Shown here piece by piece: positions 8,940-17,813 of a stretch of 64,000 nucleotides of DNA. This stretch comes from Spelaeicoccus albus (GTDB taxonomy: Bacteria; Actinomycetota; Actinomycetes; Actinomycetales; Brevibacteriaceae). Position numbers and translations under genes: made by a program. The notes beneath the pieces are model-generated. The model saw nothing but the letters and a program-made list of their open reading frames with translations, was not told the DNA's origin and did not search any database. The stretch's first letter is position 1. Each line of letters starts with the position of its first letter. The stretch spans positions 2,356,001 to 2,420,000 of the forward strand of contig NZ_JACBZP010000001.1 of NCBI RefSeq assembly GCF_013409065.1, written 5' to 3'.

Positions 8940-10382
8940 TTGAACTCACCCACCAGCGCCGGCCGGACCGGGCCGATAGTTGCAGTTTTGGCGGCGGCCG
9001 GAATCGTGGCGTCATTGACTCAAACGCTCGTCGTACCGCTGATTGCGCAGCTTCCGGCCATGTTGCACACGACGGCCGCCGACGCTTCGTGGGTCATCAC
9101 CGTCACGCTGCTCACCGGCGCCGTCAGTACCCCGGTCGCCGGCAGGCTGGGGGACCTGTACGGCAAGCGTCCCATGCTCTTGGTGTCGATGATTCCGTTG
9201 GTGGCGGGATCGGCAATAGCCGCAATGGCCTCGGGGCTCGTGGTCATGGTGATCGGTCGCGGCATCCAGGGTCTGGCCATGGGAATGATTCCGCTCGGCA
9301 TCAGTCTCATCCGGGATGTGCTTCCGCCGCAAAAGGTCGGGACCGCCATCGCACTGATGAGCTCGTCAATGGGAATCGGCGGTGCGCTCGGGCTTCCGAT
9401 AGCTGCGGCCGTCGCACAAGATCTCGACTGGCGATGGCTCTTTTGGGGCACTGCCGCGGCAGCCGCCGTTGAGTTCGTGCTGATCTGGCGATTGATCCCG
9501 GCGCCGCCCGTGAGCGAGGCGGCAACGACGCGCCGGTTCGACTTTCTCGGCGCTGTCGGGCTGGCAGCGGGTCTCGTGGCGTTGTTGCTTGCCGTGTCCA
9601 AGGGAAGCGAATGGGGCTGGGCCGGCGGCTCAACTATCGCGTGCTTCGTCGCGGCCGTCGTCATCCTCGTCGCGTGGGGCATGTGGGAGTTTCGCTCACC
9701 CGCACCGCTTGTCGATCTGCGCGTGACAATCAGTCGACCGGTCCTGCTGACCAATACTGCGTCGATAGTTGTCGGGTTCGGCATGTACGCCCAATCGCTC
9801 ATCATCCCGCAGATCATGCAATTGCCCGTCGCCACCGGATACGGTCTCGGCCAGACCATGTTGCAAATGGGACTGTGGATGATCCCGCAGGGAGTCGCCA
9901 TGATGGCCGTCTCGCCGCTGGGAGCCAAAGTGTCGGCCAGGTACACGCCAAAGGTCACTTTGACGATCGGCTGCCTCATCATGGCGGCCGGCTATGCCGG
10001 TGCCACAGTGCTGATGGGCTCGACGTGGGGCCTGGTGATCGCGACGGCAGTCAGCGGCGCCGGAGTCGGATTCGCGTACGGCGCCATGCCGGCTCTCATC
10101 ATGGCCAATGTGCCGTTGTCGGAGACCGGATCGGCAAACAGCGTCAATTCGCTGATGCGCTCGATCGGAACCTCGGTCTCGGCAGCCGTCATTGGAGCGG
10201 TTCTGACCGGCATGAGTGTGCAACTGGGCGGGCATGCGATCCCGACCGAGAACGGATTCATCGCGGCATTGCTGATCGGTTGCGGCGCGGCGCTCGCGGC
10301 TGCCGGAATCGCCGCGACAATCCGGTCGACCGGCGCCAAGTCAGCGGAGCGGCCGGAGCGCGAGTTGGAAACCGCTGCCTGA
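8940..10382 (+). CDS. MFS multidrug exporter, DHA2-like
   Basis: A 480-residue major facilitator with about 13-14 membrane segments and the DHA2-type motif A stretch GRLGDLYGKRPMLL after the second segment. It probably exports drugs or toxic metabolites by proton antiport. The TTG at 8940 is chosen because AGGAG lies six bases upstream (8929-8933); an in-frame GTG at 8925 would overlap that ribosome site. It is divergent from the MarR gene and likely derepressed by the MarR ligand. Confidence 0.9.
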   Translation: MNSPTSAGRTGPIVAVLAAAGIVASLTQTLVVPLIAQLPAMLHTTAADASWVITVTLLTGAVSTPVAGRLGDLYGKRPMLLVSMIPLVAGSAIAAMASGLVVMVIGRGIQGLAMGMIPLGISLIRDVLPPQKVGTAIALMSSSMGIGGALGLPIAAAVAQDLDWRWLFWGTAAAAAVEFVLIWRLIPAPPVSEAATTRRFDFLGAVGLAAGLVALLLAVSKGSEWGWAGGSTIACFVAAVVILVAWGMWEFRSPAPLVDLRVTISRPVLLTNTASIVVGFGMYAQSLIIPQIMQLPVATGYGLGQTMLQMGLWMIPQGVAMMAVSPLGAKVSARYTPKVTLTIGCLIMAAGYAGATVLMGSTWGLVIATAVSGAGVGFAYGAMPALIMANVPLSETGSANSVNSLMRSIGTSVSAAVIGAVLTGMSVQLGGHAIPTENGFIAALLIGCGAALAAAGIAATIRSTGAKSAERPERELETAA

Positions 10383-10400
10383 CGCAGCGGCCGGCTCGTC

Positions 10401-11831
10401 CTAGCGCGCCGGCGTCGAATCCGGACGGATCAGCAACGCGAGGACGGCACCTGCCACCGCCACGATGCCCGCGAGGGCAAACGCCACGGTGAATGCCCGC
10501 GACGACGGCTCCCCGCTTCCGGCAACCGTGTCGGCGGCCAGCAGCGCTGCGGCGATTTGAGCGCCGATGCCCCCGCCGACTCGGCGCAGGACGGAATTGA
10601 TCGAGGCCGCGATCGACGTTTGGTCCGGAGCGGCGGCAAGCGTGACGAGGCTGCTCCCCGTACTGATCGACAGCCCGAATCCCACGCCGACCACCGCCAG
10701 TTCGGCGAGGATGAGCCAAATGGTGCCGCGCGCAAACGCCAGACCTGCCGCACCGATTCCGGCAAGGAGCAGCGAGACGGCAAGCGCATTGCCCGGTCCG
10801 ATCCACCGACTGATCCGGCCGGTCACGGGGCCGCCGGCCGATTGGCCGAACGCCCGCGGGAGCAAGACGATCCCGGTGAGCAGCGGCCCGGCAGTCAGCC
10901 CGAACGCGGCGTCCGGCGCTCCGGAATCGGGAGCGGTCAGCAAAAACGGGACGAGGATGTTGACGCCGATGACCGAGTAGCCGCTGACCATCGAGACGAT
11001 GTTCGTGAACAAGACCGGGCGCGAAGCAAGCACCGTCAAATCCATCAGCGGATCGCTCGTTCGCAGCTCGCGCAACAGCCAGGCACAGACCGCGGCGGCC
11101 GCGACAACGAAGAGACCGATGGCCAGCGGCGATGCCCAGCCGCGACTCGGACCCTCGGTCAGGGCGATGATCAGCGCGGCGATGGCGGCACCGAAAAGCA
11201 GGGCACCGGGCGTGTCGAGCCGGCGCGGCGTCCGCACGGAGTTCGCCGGGACGATGGCCCAGACCAGTCCGATGGCGACAATGAGCGCTATCGCTCCAAC
11301 GCCGAAGACCCACCGCCACGAAGCGAATTCGGTGATCAGCCCGCCGACGCCGAATCCGGCCGCCGCACCGAGCCCAAAGCCTCCGGTCAGCACGCCGATG
11401 CCGGGACCGATCCGATGCTGCGGCAATTCGTCCCGCAAAATCGAAAAGCTCAACGGGAAGACGGCTCCGCCGGCGCCCTGCACCAGTCGCCACATCACCA
11501 GCAGTCCGATTGACGGCGCGAACGCCGCGCCGATGCTGCCGACCGTGAAGATCGCCAGCGCAAGCAGATAAATGCGCCGCTTGCCGAATCTGTCGGCGAC
11601 CTTGCCCAAGAGCAACGGGGCGACCGAGGCCACGATGAAGTATCCGGACAACAGCCACGACGTCCACTCGCGGGACGCTCCGAGCTCGTGGCGGACGACC
11701 GGCAGTGCCGGAGTAATTGCCGTCTGCTGGAATCCGTAGACCAAGTCGGCGATGAGCAAAGCGGCGAGAATCGACCACGGCGGCGCGGAAAACCTCAGTG
11801 CCCGTCCCGTGCGGAAATTCTCGGAATGCAC
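10401..11831 (-). CDS. MFS transporter, DHA2-like
   Basis: A 476-residue major facilitator with about 14 membrane segments and motif GKVADRFGKRRIYLLAL. It shares the overall plan of the MFS protein at 8940-10382, with which it converges, and the two may be distant paralogues. The GTG at 11831 is the first plausible start after the upstream ATPase gene; no strong Shine-Dalgarno precedes it. It follows the iron-siderophore ATPase by 50 bp on the same strand, so it may be part of that operon. A siderophore exporter is possible, but drug export is as likely. Confidence 0.85.
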   Translation of the reverse strand: MHSENFRTGRALRFSAPPWSILAALLIADLVYGFQQTAITPALPVVRHELGASREWTSWLLSGYFIVASVAPLLLGKVADRFGKRRIYLLALAIFTVGSIGAAFAPSIGLLVMWRLVQGAGGAVFPLSFSILRDELPQHRIGPGIGVLTGGFGLGAAAGFGVGGLITEFASWRWVFGVGAIALIVAIGLVWAIVPANSVRTPRRLDTPGALLFGAAIAALIIALTEGPSRGWASPLAIGLFVVAAAAVCAWLLRELRTSDPLMDLTVLASRPVLFTNIVSMVSGYSVIGVNILVPFLLTAPDSGAPDAAFGLTAGPLLTGIVLLPRAFGQSAGGPVTGRISRWIGPGNALAVSLLLAGIGAAGLAFARGTIWLILAELAVVGVGFGLSISTGSSLVTLAAAPDQTSIAASINSVLRRVGGGIGAQIAAALLAADTVAGSGEPSSRAFTVAFALAGIVAVAGAVLALLIRPDSTPAR

Positions 11832-11881
11832 GATTTCAACAATTTCACACGGGAAAAGAGGCGGGTCGGGCGGCGGCGTCG

Positions 11882-12709
11882 CTAAGCGATGGCGCCGCGC
11901 GCAAGCGGCACAATGAGCGGCGTCCCGGTTTCCGGATCCGGGATCACGCGGGCGCGAAGCGAAAAGACGCGCTCGACCAGGTCGGCGTCCACGATTTCGG
12001 ACGGCGGGCCCTCCGCCACGATGGAGCCGTCCTTCATCGCTATCAAATGCGTGGCATAGCGGCACGCGTGATTGAGATCGTGCAGGACGGCGACCATGGT
12101 GTACCCGGACGATTCATGCAGATCGGCGCACAGATCGAGTACTTCGATCTGGTGAGCGACGTCCAAGAACGTGGTCGGCTCGTCCAGAAGCAGGACAGGG
12201 GTCTGCTGGGCCAGCGCCATTGCCAGCCAGACGCGCTGACGTTGCCCGCCGGATAGCTCGTCGACGAGCCGGTCGGCCAGGTCGACGATGTTCGTGGACG
12301 CCATTGCGTCGGTGACCGCGCGTTCGTCGTCCGACGACCAACGGGCCAGCAGCTTTTGGTACGGGTGCCGTCCGCGCGCCACCAGATCGGCTACCGTGAT
12401 GCCGTCGGGCGCTTGCGACGACTGCGGGAGCACTCCCAAGCGACGAGCCACTTCCTTGCCCGGCAGCGACTGGATCAGCTCGCCGTCCAAATACACGCAG
12501 CCGGACGACGGCTTGAGCAGTCGCGACAGTGCGCGCAACGCCGTCGACTTGCCGCAGGCGTTGGGACCGACGATCACCGTGAACGAGCCGTCCGGAATGT
12601 TCATGGTGAGGTTCTCGGCGACAACTCGTTTGTCGTAGCCGAGGGTAAGGCCCTCGCCGTGCACGCGGCCCCGCGTTCCGGCGTCCGGCACGACGGCCGT
12701 CTGAGTCAC
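11882..12709 (-). CDS. Iron-siderophore ABC transporter, ATP-binding protein (FecE/FepC-like)
   Basis: A 275-residue ATPase with Walker A GPNACGKST, signature LSGGQRQRVWLA, Walker B VLLLDEP and the switch His in AVLHDLNHA. It is typical of the FepC/FecE family that drives ferric-siderophore uptake. The GTG at 12709 is chosen because AAGGAG lies six bases upstream. It is the third gene of an operon with two FecCD permeases. Walker A contains Ala-Cys-Gly (GPNACGKS) where most members have Gly-Cys-Gly, a mild variation. Confidence 0.93.
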   Translation of the reverse strand: MTQTAVVPDAGTRGRVHGEGLTLGYDKRVVAENLTMNIPDGSFTVIVGPNACGKSTALRALSRLLKPSSGCVYLDGELIQSLPGKEVARRLGVLPQSSQAPDGITVADLVARGRHPYQKLLARWSSDDERAVTDAMASTNIVDLADRLVDELSGGQRQRVWLAMALAQQTPVLLLDEPTTFLDVAHQIEVLDLCADLHESSGYTMVAVLHDLNHACRYATHLIAMKDGSIVAEGPPSEIVDADLVERVFSLRARVIPDPETGTPLIVPLARGAIA

Positions 12710-12740
12710 TGTCGTCTCCTTTTCATGACGTGTTCGAGTT

Positions 12741-13790
12741 CTAGCCACGGCCGGCTCGCCACTGGCGCGTCAAAAGCCACGCCAAATAGGCGCCGCCGAT
12801 TGCGCTGGTGAGGACGCCCGTCGGCAGCTGAGTGGGCGCGAAAAGTCGTTGAGCGGCGAAATCGGCCACCATCATCAGCAGTGCGCCCATCAGCCCGGCC
12901 GTCACGGGGCCGGGGCGGTGCGATCGGCACAACATGCGCGCCAGATGCGGCGAGGCCAACGCCACGAACGCAATTGGTCCCACTGCCGCGGTGGCCACGG
13001 CCGTCAGCCCGACGCCGACGACCATGAGCAGCATTCTGTCGCGTTCGACCGAGACGCCGAGCGCCTTTGCGGTGTCGTCACCCATCTCCATCAGCGCCAA
13101 CGACGGGTTCAGCTTCAACGCCATCGGCATCAAGAGTGCCAGGCAGATGCCGACGGCGATGTCCTCGGGCCAGCCGCGCCCGTTCAAGGTTCCGGTGATC
13201 CAAATGGCAGCCCCTTGCGCTTGGTCGACCTGAGCGCGAAGGATGAGGTACGAGTTCAGCGACATCAGCACGGCGGACACGCCGATGCCGACAAGAACCA
13301 GTCGGTAACCTTGCACGCCGCCCTTGAACGAGAGGCCGTATACGATTGCGGCCGTGACGAACCCGCCGGCGATCGCTCCGCCCGACACCGCCGCGCCGGA
13401 AGCACCGACCACGAGGATCTGCACCAGCGCGCCGGACGCCGCGCCCGACGTGAATCCGATGATGTCCGGGCTGCCGAGCGCGTTGCGCGAGATCGATTGG
13501 AAGATTGCTCCGGAAATGCCGAACGCGCAGCCGGTCAGAGCTGCCAGCAGTACCCGCGGCAGCCGCCAATCGACGACCACGAGGTCGGCTGCGCGGCTGC
13601 CGTGGCCGGTCAACGCGGCAAAGACCTCGCCGGGGGTCAGCGTGAAATCGCCCAGCATCAGGCCGAGGACTGCGACAAGCACGATCGCCGCCGTCACGGC
13701 CAATCCGACGATGAGAGGCCGGACGGCGCGTCGGTGCCCTATCGGCGCGGCGGTGCCTGCGCGCCGGCGCAGGGCGGGAGTGGCGCTCAC
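12741..13790 (-). CDS. Iron-siderophore ABC transporter permease (FecCD family)
   Basis: A 349-residue FecCD permease with about nine or ten membrane segments. Family landmarks include RLPRVLLAALTGCAFGISGAIFQ near residues 80-105, GSPDIIGF, and a coupling-helix region around MGDDTAKALG. Its GTG start overlaps the stop of the preceding permease by four bases (GTGA), indicating translational coupling. It pairs with that permease to form the membrane channel for a ferric-siderophore or haem-like substrate. Confidence 0.93.
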   Translation of the reverse strand: MSATPALRRRAGTAAPIGHRRAVRPLIVGLAVTAAIVLVAVLGLMLGDFTLTPGEVFAALTGHGSRAADLVVVDWRLPRVLLAALTGCAFGISGAIFQSISRNALGSPDIIGFTSGAASGALVQILVVGASGAAVSGGAIAGGFVTAAIVYGLSFKGGVQGYRLVLVGIGVSAVLMSLNSYLILRAQVDQAQGAAIWITGTLNGRGWPEDIAVGICLALLMPMALKLNPSLALMEMGDDTAKALGVSVERDRMLLMVVGVGLTAVATAAVGPIAFVALASPHLARMLCRSHRPGPVTAGLMGALLMMVADFAAQRLFAPTQLPTGVLTSAIGGAYLAWLLTRQWRAGRG

Positions 13791-14878
13791 AGCTGCGCCA
13801 GCTTCCGGCGCCGGACGAGCGCGATGAAGACCGGTGCGCCGACGAACGCCGTGACGATGCCGACCTGGATCTCGCCGGGGGAGGCGACGACACGGCCGAC
13901 GATGTCCGACCCCAGCAAAAGGATCGGGCCGAGTACCGCCGAATACGGCAACACCCAGTGTTGGTTCGGCCCGACGAGTGCGCGCGCAATGTGTGGAATT
14001 GTCAAGCCAACAAACGCGATGGGCCCGGCGGCGGCTACCGCGGCGCCGCACAGCAGCGTGACCGCGACCAGCGAGCCGGTCCGGACGAGTCCGAGATGTG
14101 CGCCGAGGGCCTTCCCGGTATCGTCCCCGAGCGCCATGGCGTTGAGCGGGCCGGCCAAGGCGAAAGACAGGACGAGCCCTGCCGCAAAGAACGGCAGCAA
14201 CGGAACGAGGAAGTCGTTGCCGCGCCCGACCAACGACCCGACGTCCCAAAACCGGAACTTGTCGAACGCCTGCACATTGGTCAGCGTGATACCGCGGGTG
14301 ACGGCGACGAGGGCTGCCGCAATCGCCGTGCCGGCCAGCGCCAAGCGCACCGGGGTGGCGCCGCCGCGGCCGGCGGATCCGAGGACGTAGACGAGCACGG
14401 TTGCCAGTGCTGCGCCGGCGAACGCGAACCAGACGTATCCGGTGACGCTTCCGACGCCGAGCAGTGAGATGCCCAGAACGACGGCGACCGCGGCTCCGGC
14501 ATTGATGCCGAGGATGCCCGGGTCGGCGAGCGGATTGCGCGTCAATGCCTGCATGAGTGCGCCGGCGACTCCAAGCGCCGCCCCGACAAGGATTCCGGCT
14601 TCGGCCCGCGGCACGCGGAGCGACCGGACTATTGCGACGTCGTAGCCGTGTCCGCCGTTCCACAGCGCGTCCCAGACCACCGCCGGGGACAGGCTTTTTG
14701 ATCCGACCATGATGCTCACAACCGCGACAGCTGCAAGGAGGGCGACGGCCGCCACGAGACCCGGCGCAGCGCCGCGCTTGCCGAACAGGCCGCTGCCGCC
14801 GGGATGGCCGGACGCTTTGCCGTTCGACCGGCTTGCCGCGCCGGGGCGGCGGTTCGGTCGATCGGTGGCAAGGGGCAT
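13787..14878 (-). CDS. Iron-siderophore ABC transporter permease (FecCD family)
   Basis: A 363-residue FecCD permease and the first gene of the importer operon. After a basic Pro/Gly-rich leader of about 35 residues come nine or ten membrane segments, with RVPRAEAGILVGAALGVAGALMQ, the coupling segment LGDDTGKALG and VGPIAF-like motifs of the family. The ATG at 14878 has GGAAG about six bases upstream. An iron-box-like palindrome overlaps the probable promoter. No substrate-binding lipoprotein gene is present in the operon or nearby, which such importers require, so it must be encoded elsewhere. Confidence 0.93.
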   Translation of the reverse strand: MPLATDRPNRRPGAASRSNGKASGHPGGSGLFGKRGAAPGLVAAVALLAAVAVVSIMVGSKSLSPAVVWDALWNGGHGYDVAIVRSLRVPRAEAGILVGAALGVAGALMQALTRNPLADPGILGINAGAAVAVVLGISLLGVGSVTGYVWFAFAGAALATVLVYVLGSAGRGGATPVRLALAGTAIAAALVAVTRGITLTNVQAFDKFRFWDVGSLVGRGNDFLVPLLPFFAAGLVLSFALAGPLNAMALGDDTGKALGAHLGLVRTGSLVAVTLLCGAAVAAAGPIAFVGLTIPHIARALVGPNQHWVLPYSAVLGPILLLGSDIVGRVVASPGEIQVGIVTAFVGAPVFIALVRRRKLAQL

Positions 14879-14921
14879 GAGCGGCTTCCGGGTCTGTCGT
14901 CACAATGGTTACGGGCTTTTC

Positions 14922-14940
14922 TATGGTAAGCCTAACCTGC
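14922..14940. promoter_or_regulatory. Iron box (IdeR/DmdR/DtxR-type operator)
   Basis: This 19-bp element matches the consensus TTAGGTTAGCCTAACCTAA at 14 of 19 positions, including the central AGCCTAACC. On the minus strand it contains TACCAT, a probable -10 for the permease operon. Iron-loaded IdeR/DmdR binding here would repress siderophore uptake. It also lies about 54 bp upstream of the divergent amidohydrolase start. Confidence 0.75.
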
Positions 14941-14981
14941 ATATGAGAGACAGTGGCTCGGGGATGATGCACATCACCACG

Positions 14982-14987
14982 TACCCT
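14982..14987 (+). promoter_or_regulatory. -10 hexamer TACCCT for leaderless amidohydrolase
   Basis: TACCCT ends six bases before the ATG at 14994, and no Shine-Dalgarno is visible between them. Confidence 0.45.
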
Positions 14988-14993
14988 CGTACC

Positions 14994-16340
14994 ATGTCGA
15001 ACCAGCCCGAACCCGTCAACAGGTACTTTTCCGAGCAAATGTCCCGCGACACCCGCGCGCGGGCCGAAGCCGCCGAGCCGCCGTCGTCACGCTTCGCCGG
15101 CGCGCCGCGGAAAATCCTGGACCGGGCCGGAGCTGCGGTCGATACCGAAGCCGGCCGCCTGATTGCACTCAGCCACTCGTTGCACGCCAATCCGGAGACT
15201 GCGTTCGACGAACGCGAATCGGCACGGGCGATAATCCGGCTGCTCGCTGATTCGGGAGTGTCGGCCGAGCTCGGCGTCCACGGCCTGGAAACCGCGATTC
15301 GGTCCGAGTTCGTCCGGCCGGGGACCCCGGAGGACGCTCCCGCCATCGCCATCCTTGCCGAGTACGACGCATTGCCGGAGATCGGCCACGGATGCGGCCA
15401 CAACGTGATAGCAGCGGCAGGGGTCGGTGCTTACCTGGCGGTGCGTTCGGCACTGGCCGAGGGCGATCCGGCTGAAGCCCCGGGGCGCGTCGTCTTTCTC
15501 GGCACCCCCGCCGAAGAGGGCAATTCGGGCAAGGAATACATGGCCCGTGCCGGTGCCTTCGACGGGATCGACGCGGCAGTGATGGTGCATCCGTACGGCT
15601 ACGACGTCGCCGAGCAGGTCTGGTTGGGCCGGCGTCTCATGTCCGTCACCTTCCACGGTGCCGCGGCACATGCTTCGGCCCAGCCGTTCATGGGGCGCAA
15701 CGCGTTGGACGCCGCGACGCTCGCCTACCACGCAGTGGGGCTGCTGCGTCAGCAGATGCTGCCGGTCGACCGTGTGCACGCCGTCATCAGCGAAGGCGGG
15801 ACGCGCCCCAGCATCATCCCGGAGACCGCCGAAATGAAGTTGTACGCCCGCAGCAAGTACCCGGAGACGTTGAAGTCCCTCAGCGACAGATTGACCAAGA
15901 TCGCCGAAGGGGCCGCCATGATGACCGGCACCGGCGTTGACATCGAATGGGACGACAAGCCGGCGTCACTGCCGGTGCGTACCAACGGCGCGCTGACCGG
16001 ACGCTGGGCGGTTGCCCAATCGGCGCGCGGCAGGCAGTCGCTGCCGCTCGGTGTCGTGCCCGAGACGATTGCGGCGTCCACGGACTTCGGCAATATCAGC
16101 TACCGGCTGCCCGGTATCCACCCGCTCATCAAGATCGCCGACGCCGGCACCGCATTGCACACCCGGGAGTTCGCCGAGGCGGCCGCCGGCACGGAAGCGG
16201 ACGAGGCCGTGCGGGACGGCGCGTACGGCCTGGCCGCCGTCGTTCTGGACTATCTGGCCGACGGCGACTTGCGAGACGCGGTGGATCAGGAGTTCGAAGA
16301 CCAGGGCGGGGCCGTCGACGTGCCGCGCTTTTTCGACTGA
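14994..16340 (+). CDS. M20-family amidohydrolase/peptidase
   Basis: A 448-residue metallohydrolase of the M20D type (AbgB, amidohydrolase group). Metal-binding landmarks are EYDALPEIGHGCGHN at about 123-137 and TPAEEG at 171-176. A dimerisation domain holding HGAAAHASAQPF follows, then a C-terminal return of the catalytic domain. Relatives cleave N-acyl or p-aminobenzoyl amides such as p-aminobenzoyl-glutamate. The ATG at 14994 is chosen for the TACCCT hexamer six bases before it; an ATG at 14943 is in frame but lies against the iron box. The shared intergenic region with the siderophore importer hints at, but does not prove, a link to iron or siderophore processing. Confidence 0.9.
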   Translation: MSNQPEPVNRYFSEQMSRDTRARAEAAEPPSSRFAGAPRKILDRAGAAVDTEAGRLIALSHSLHANPETAFDERESARAIIRLLADSGVSAELGVHGLETAIRSEFVRPGTPEDAPAIAILAEYDALPEIGHGCGHNVIAAAGVGAYLAVRSALAEGDPAEAPGRVVFLGTPAEEGNSGKEYMARAGAFDGIDAAVMVHPYGYDVAEQVWLGRRLMSVTFHGAAAHASAQPFMGRNALDAATLAYHAVGLLRQQMLPVDRVHAVISEGGTRPSIIPETAEMKLYARSKYPETLKSLSDRLTKIAEGAAMMTGTGVDIEWDDKPASLPVRTNGALTGRWAVAQSARGRQSLPLGVVPETIAASTDFGNISYRLPGIHPLIKIADAGTALHTREFAEAAAGTEADEAVRDGAYGLAAVVLDYLADGDLRDAVDQEFEDQGGAVDVPRFFD

Positions 16341-16344
16341 CCGC

Positions 16345-16360
16345 GTCGCCGAGCGGCGAC
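16345..16360. terminator. GC hairpin after amidohydrolase
   Basis: A perfect 6-bp stem (GTCGCC/GGCGAC) with loop GAGC lies five bases after the amidohydrolase stop. No U-tract follows, as is common in actinobacteria. Its core CGCCGAGCGGCG recurs in the hairpin at 45262-45277. Confidence 0.5.
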
Positions 16361-16440
16361 CGGAGGGGTTGGTACAACGGTTTCGCACTTGATGGATTGT
16401 TGAGATGACGGAACGTGCCTGCACGTCGTACACCTGAGGC

Positions 16441-17700
16441 ATGACGGAGCAGCGGCGAGCCCGAGAAAGGGTTCCGGGTGCGCGCCTGCGGGGGCGGCTC
16501 GTGCGCCTCGGCGTGCTGGGCCCGGCCTTCATCGCGGCAGTGGCGTATGTGGATCCCGGAAACTTCGCCACGAACTTCTCCGCCGGAGCCAGACACGGCT
16601 ATTTGCTGTTGTGGGTGATCGTGGCGGCCAACGTGTTCGGCATGATCGTGCAATACCTGTCGGTCAAACTGGGCACGGTGACCGGTCGGAGCCTACCCGA
16701 GTTGATCCGCGACACGGCACCGCCCTGGGTGACGCTGGGGATGTGGCTGCAGGCCGAATTCATCGCCATTGCCACCGACCTGGCCGAGTTGATCGGCGGT
16801 GCGCTGGCGTTGAACATGCTCGTCGGGATGCCCATGCCGGCCGGAGTACTCGCCATCGGAGCAGTCGGGCTGCTGGTGCTCATGCTCTCGGGTACGGGAC
16901 GCCGCCGGTTCGAATACGCCGTCATCGGTTTCCTGGCCGTCATCCTCATTGGACTCGGCTACGGGCTCGTGTCGGCGGGGATGTCGGTTCCGGACGCTGC
17001 GGCCGGTCTGGTGCCGCGGCTTCCGGACGAGTCCGCGGTCGTCTTGTCGGCCGGGATCCTCGGCGCCACGCTGATGCCGCACGTGGTGTACCTGCACTCG
17101 GGACTTCCCGAGGCCGCAACACCGACCGAGGCGCCCGAGACCGCCCGGGCCCTGCGCCGCCACCGCGTCAACGTGGTCGTGGCCATGACGGCCGCCGGCG
17201 TCATCAACGCCGCCATGCTGCTGATGTCCGCCGGGCTGCGGATCGGCGGGCCGGACGCCGTCAGGGCCGGGGGAGAGGACCTGGGGCGGATCTTCCGCGT
17301 GATCGAATCGATCAGCGGGCCGGCCGCGGCAATCGCGTTTGCCGTTGCGTTGCTGGCTTCCGGGCTGGCATCCACGAGCGTGGGCACGTTCGCCGGTCAG
17401 GTGATCATGGACGGCTTCCTGCACCGGCGCATCCACCCGGCCATCTTGCGGGGCGTGACACTGGTTCCGGCAATGGCGCTCGTGGTGGCCGGGATGAACG
17501 CCACGGACGCGCTGGTGCTCTCGCAGGTCGTGCTGTCGTTCGGCATCCCGTTCGCCGTCATTCCGTTGGTGTGGATCACTGCCCGACGCCGGCACATGGG
17601 CGCTTACCGGAATGCGTGGGCACTGACGGCTGCGGCAGTGGTCATCGCGGTCGGCGTGATCGCGTTGAACGCGTACCTGGTCGCGACACTGCTGGACTAA
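16441..17700 (+). CDS. mntH: Nramp-family divalent metal transporter
   Basis: A 419-residue Nramp/MntH protein with about 11 membrane segments that imports Mn2+ or Fe2+ with protons. The metal-site motifs are DPGN (38-41) in the first segment and MPH (212-214) in the sixth, both intact. The N-terminus is basic. The ATG at 16441 is chosen as the start; it is preceded only by GAGG one base upstream, so translation may rely on another signal. No clear MntR or iron box is seen in the 100 bp upstream. Confidence 0.93.
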   Translation: MTEQRRARERVPGARLRGRLVRLGVLGPAFIAAVAYVDPGNFATNFSAGARHGYLLLWVIVAANVFGMIVQYLSVKLGTVTGRSLPELIRDTAPPWVTLGMWLQAEFIAIATDLAELIGGALALNMLVGMPMPAGVLAIGAVGLLVLMLSGTGRRRFEYAVIGFLAVILIGLGYGLVSAGMSVPDAAAGLVPRLPDESAVVLSAGILGATLMPHVVYLHSGLPEAATPTEAPETARALRRHRVNVVVAMTAAGVINAAMLLMSAGLRIGGPDAVRAGGEDLGRIFRVIESISGPAAAIAFAVALLASGLASTSVGTFAGQVIMDGFLHRRIHPAILRGVTLVPAMALVVAGMNATDALVLSQVVLSFGIPFAVIPLVWITARRRHMGAYRNAWALTAAAVVIAVGVIALNAYLVATLLD

Positions 17701-17813
17701 TGCCGGATCGGCGCATTCGGCGCACGCACAGGGCGTTCCGATAGCATTGTGTGACGAGACACGCGAGCCGGTCGGCGGCCGCGTGCCCCCTTTTTCAACC
17801 GGAGGACATCGAT

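Noticed and set aside
12849-14390. A 513-codon open frame on the plus strand
   Set aside because: It lies antisense to the two FecCD permease genes; its Arg/His/Gln-rich composition is typical of a shadow frame in high-GC DNA.
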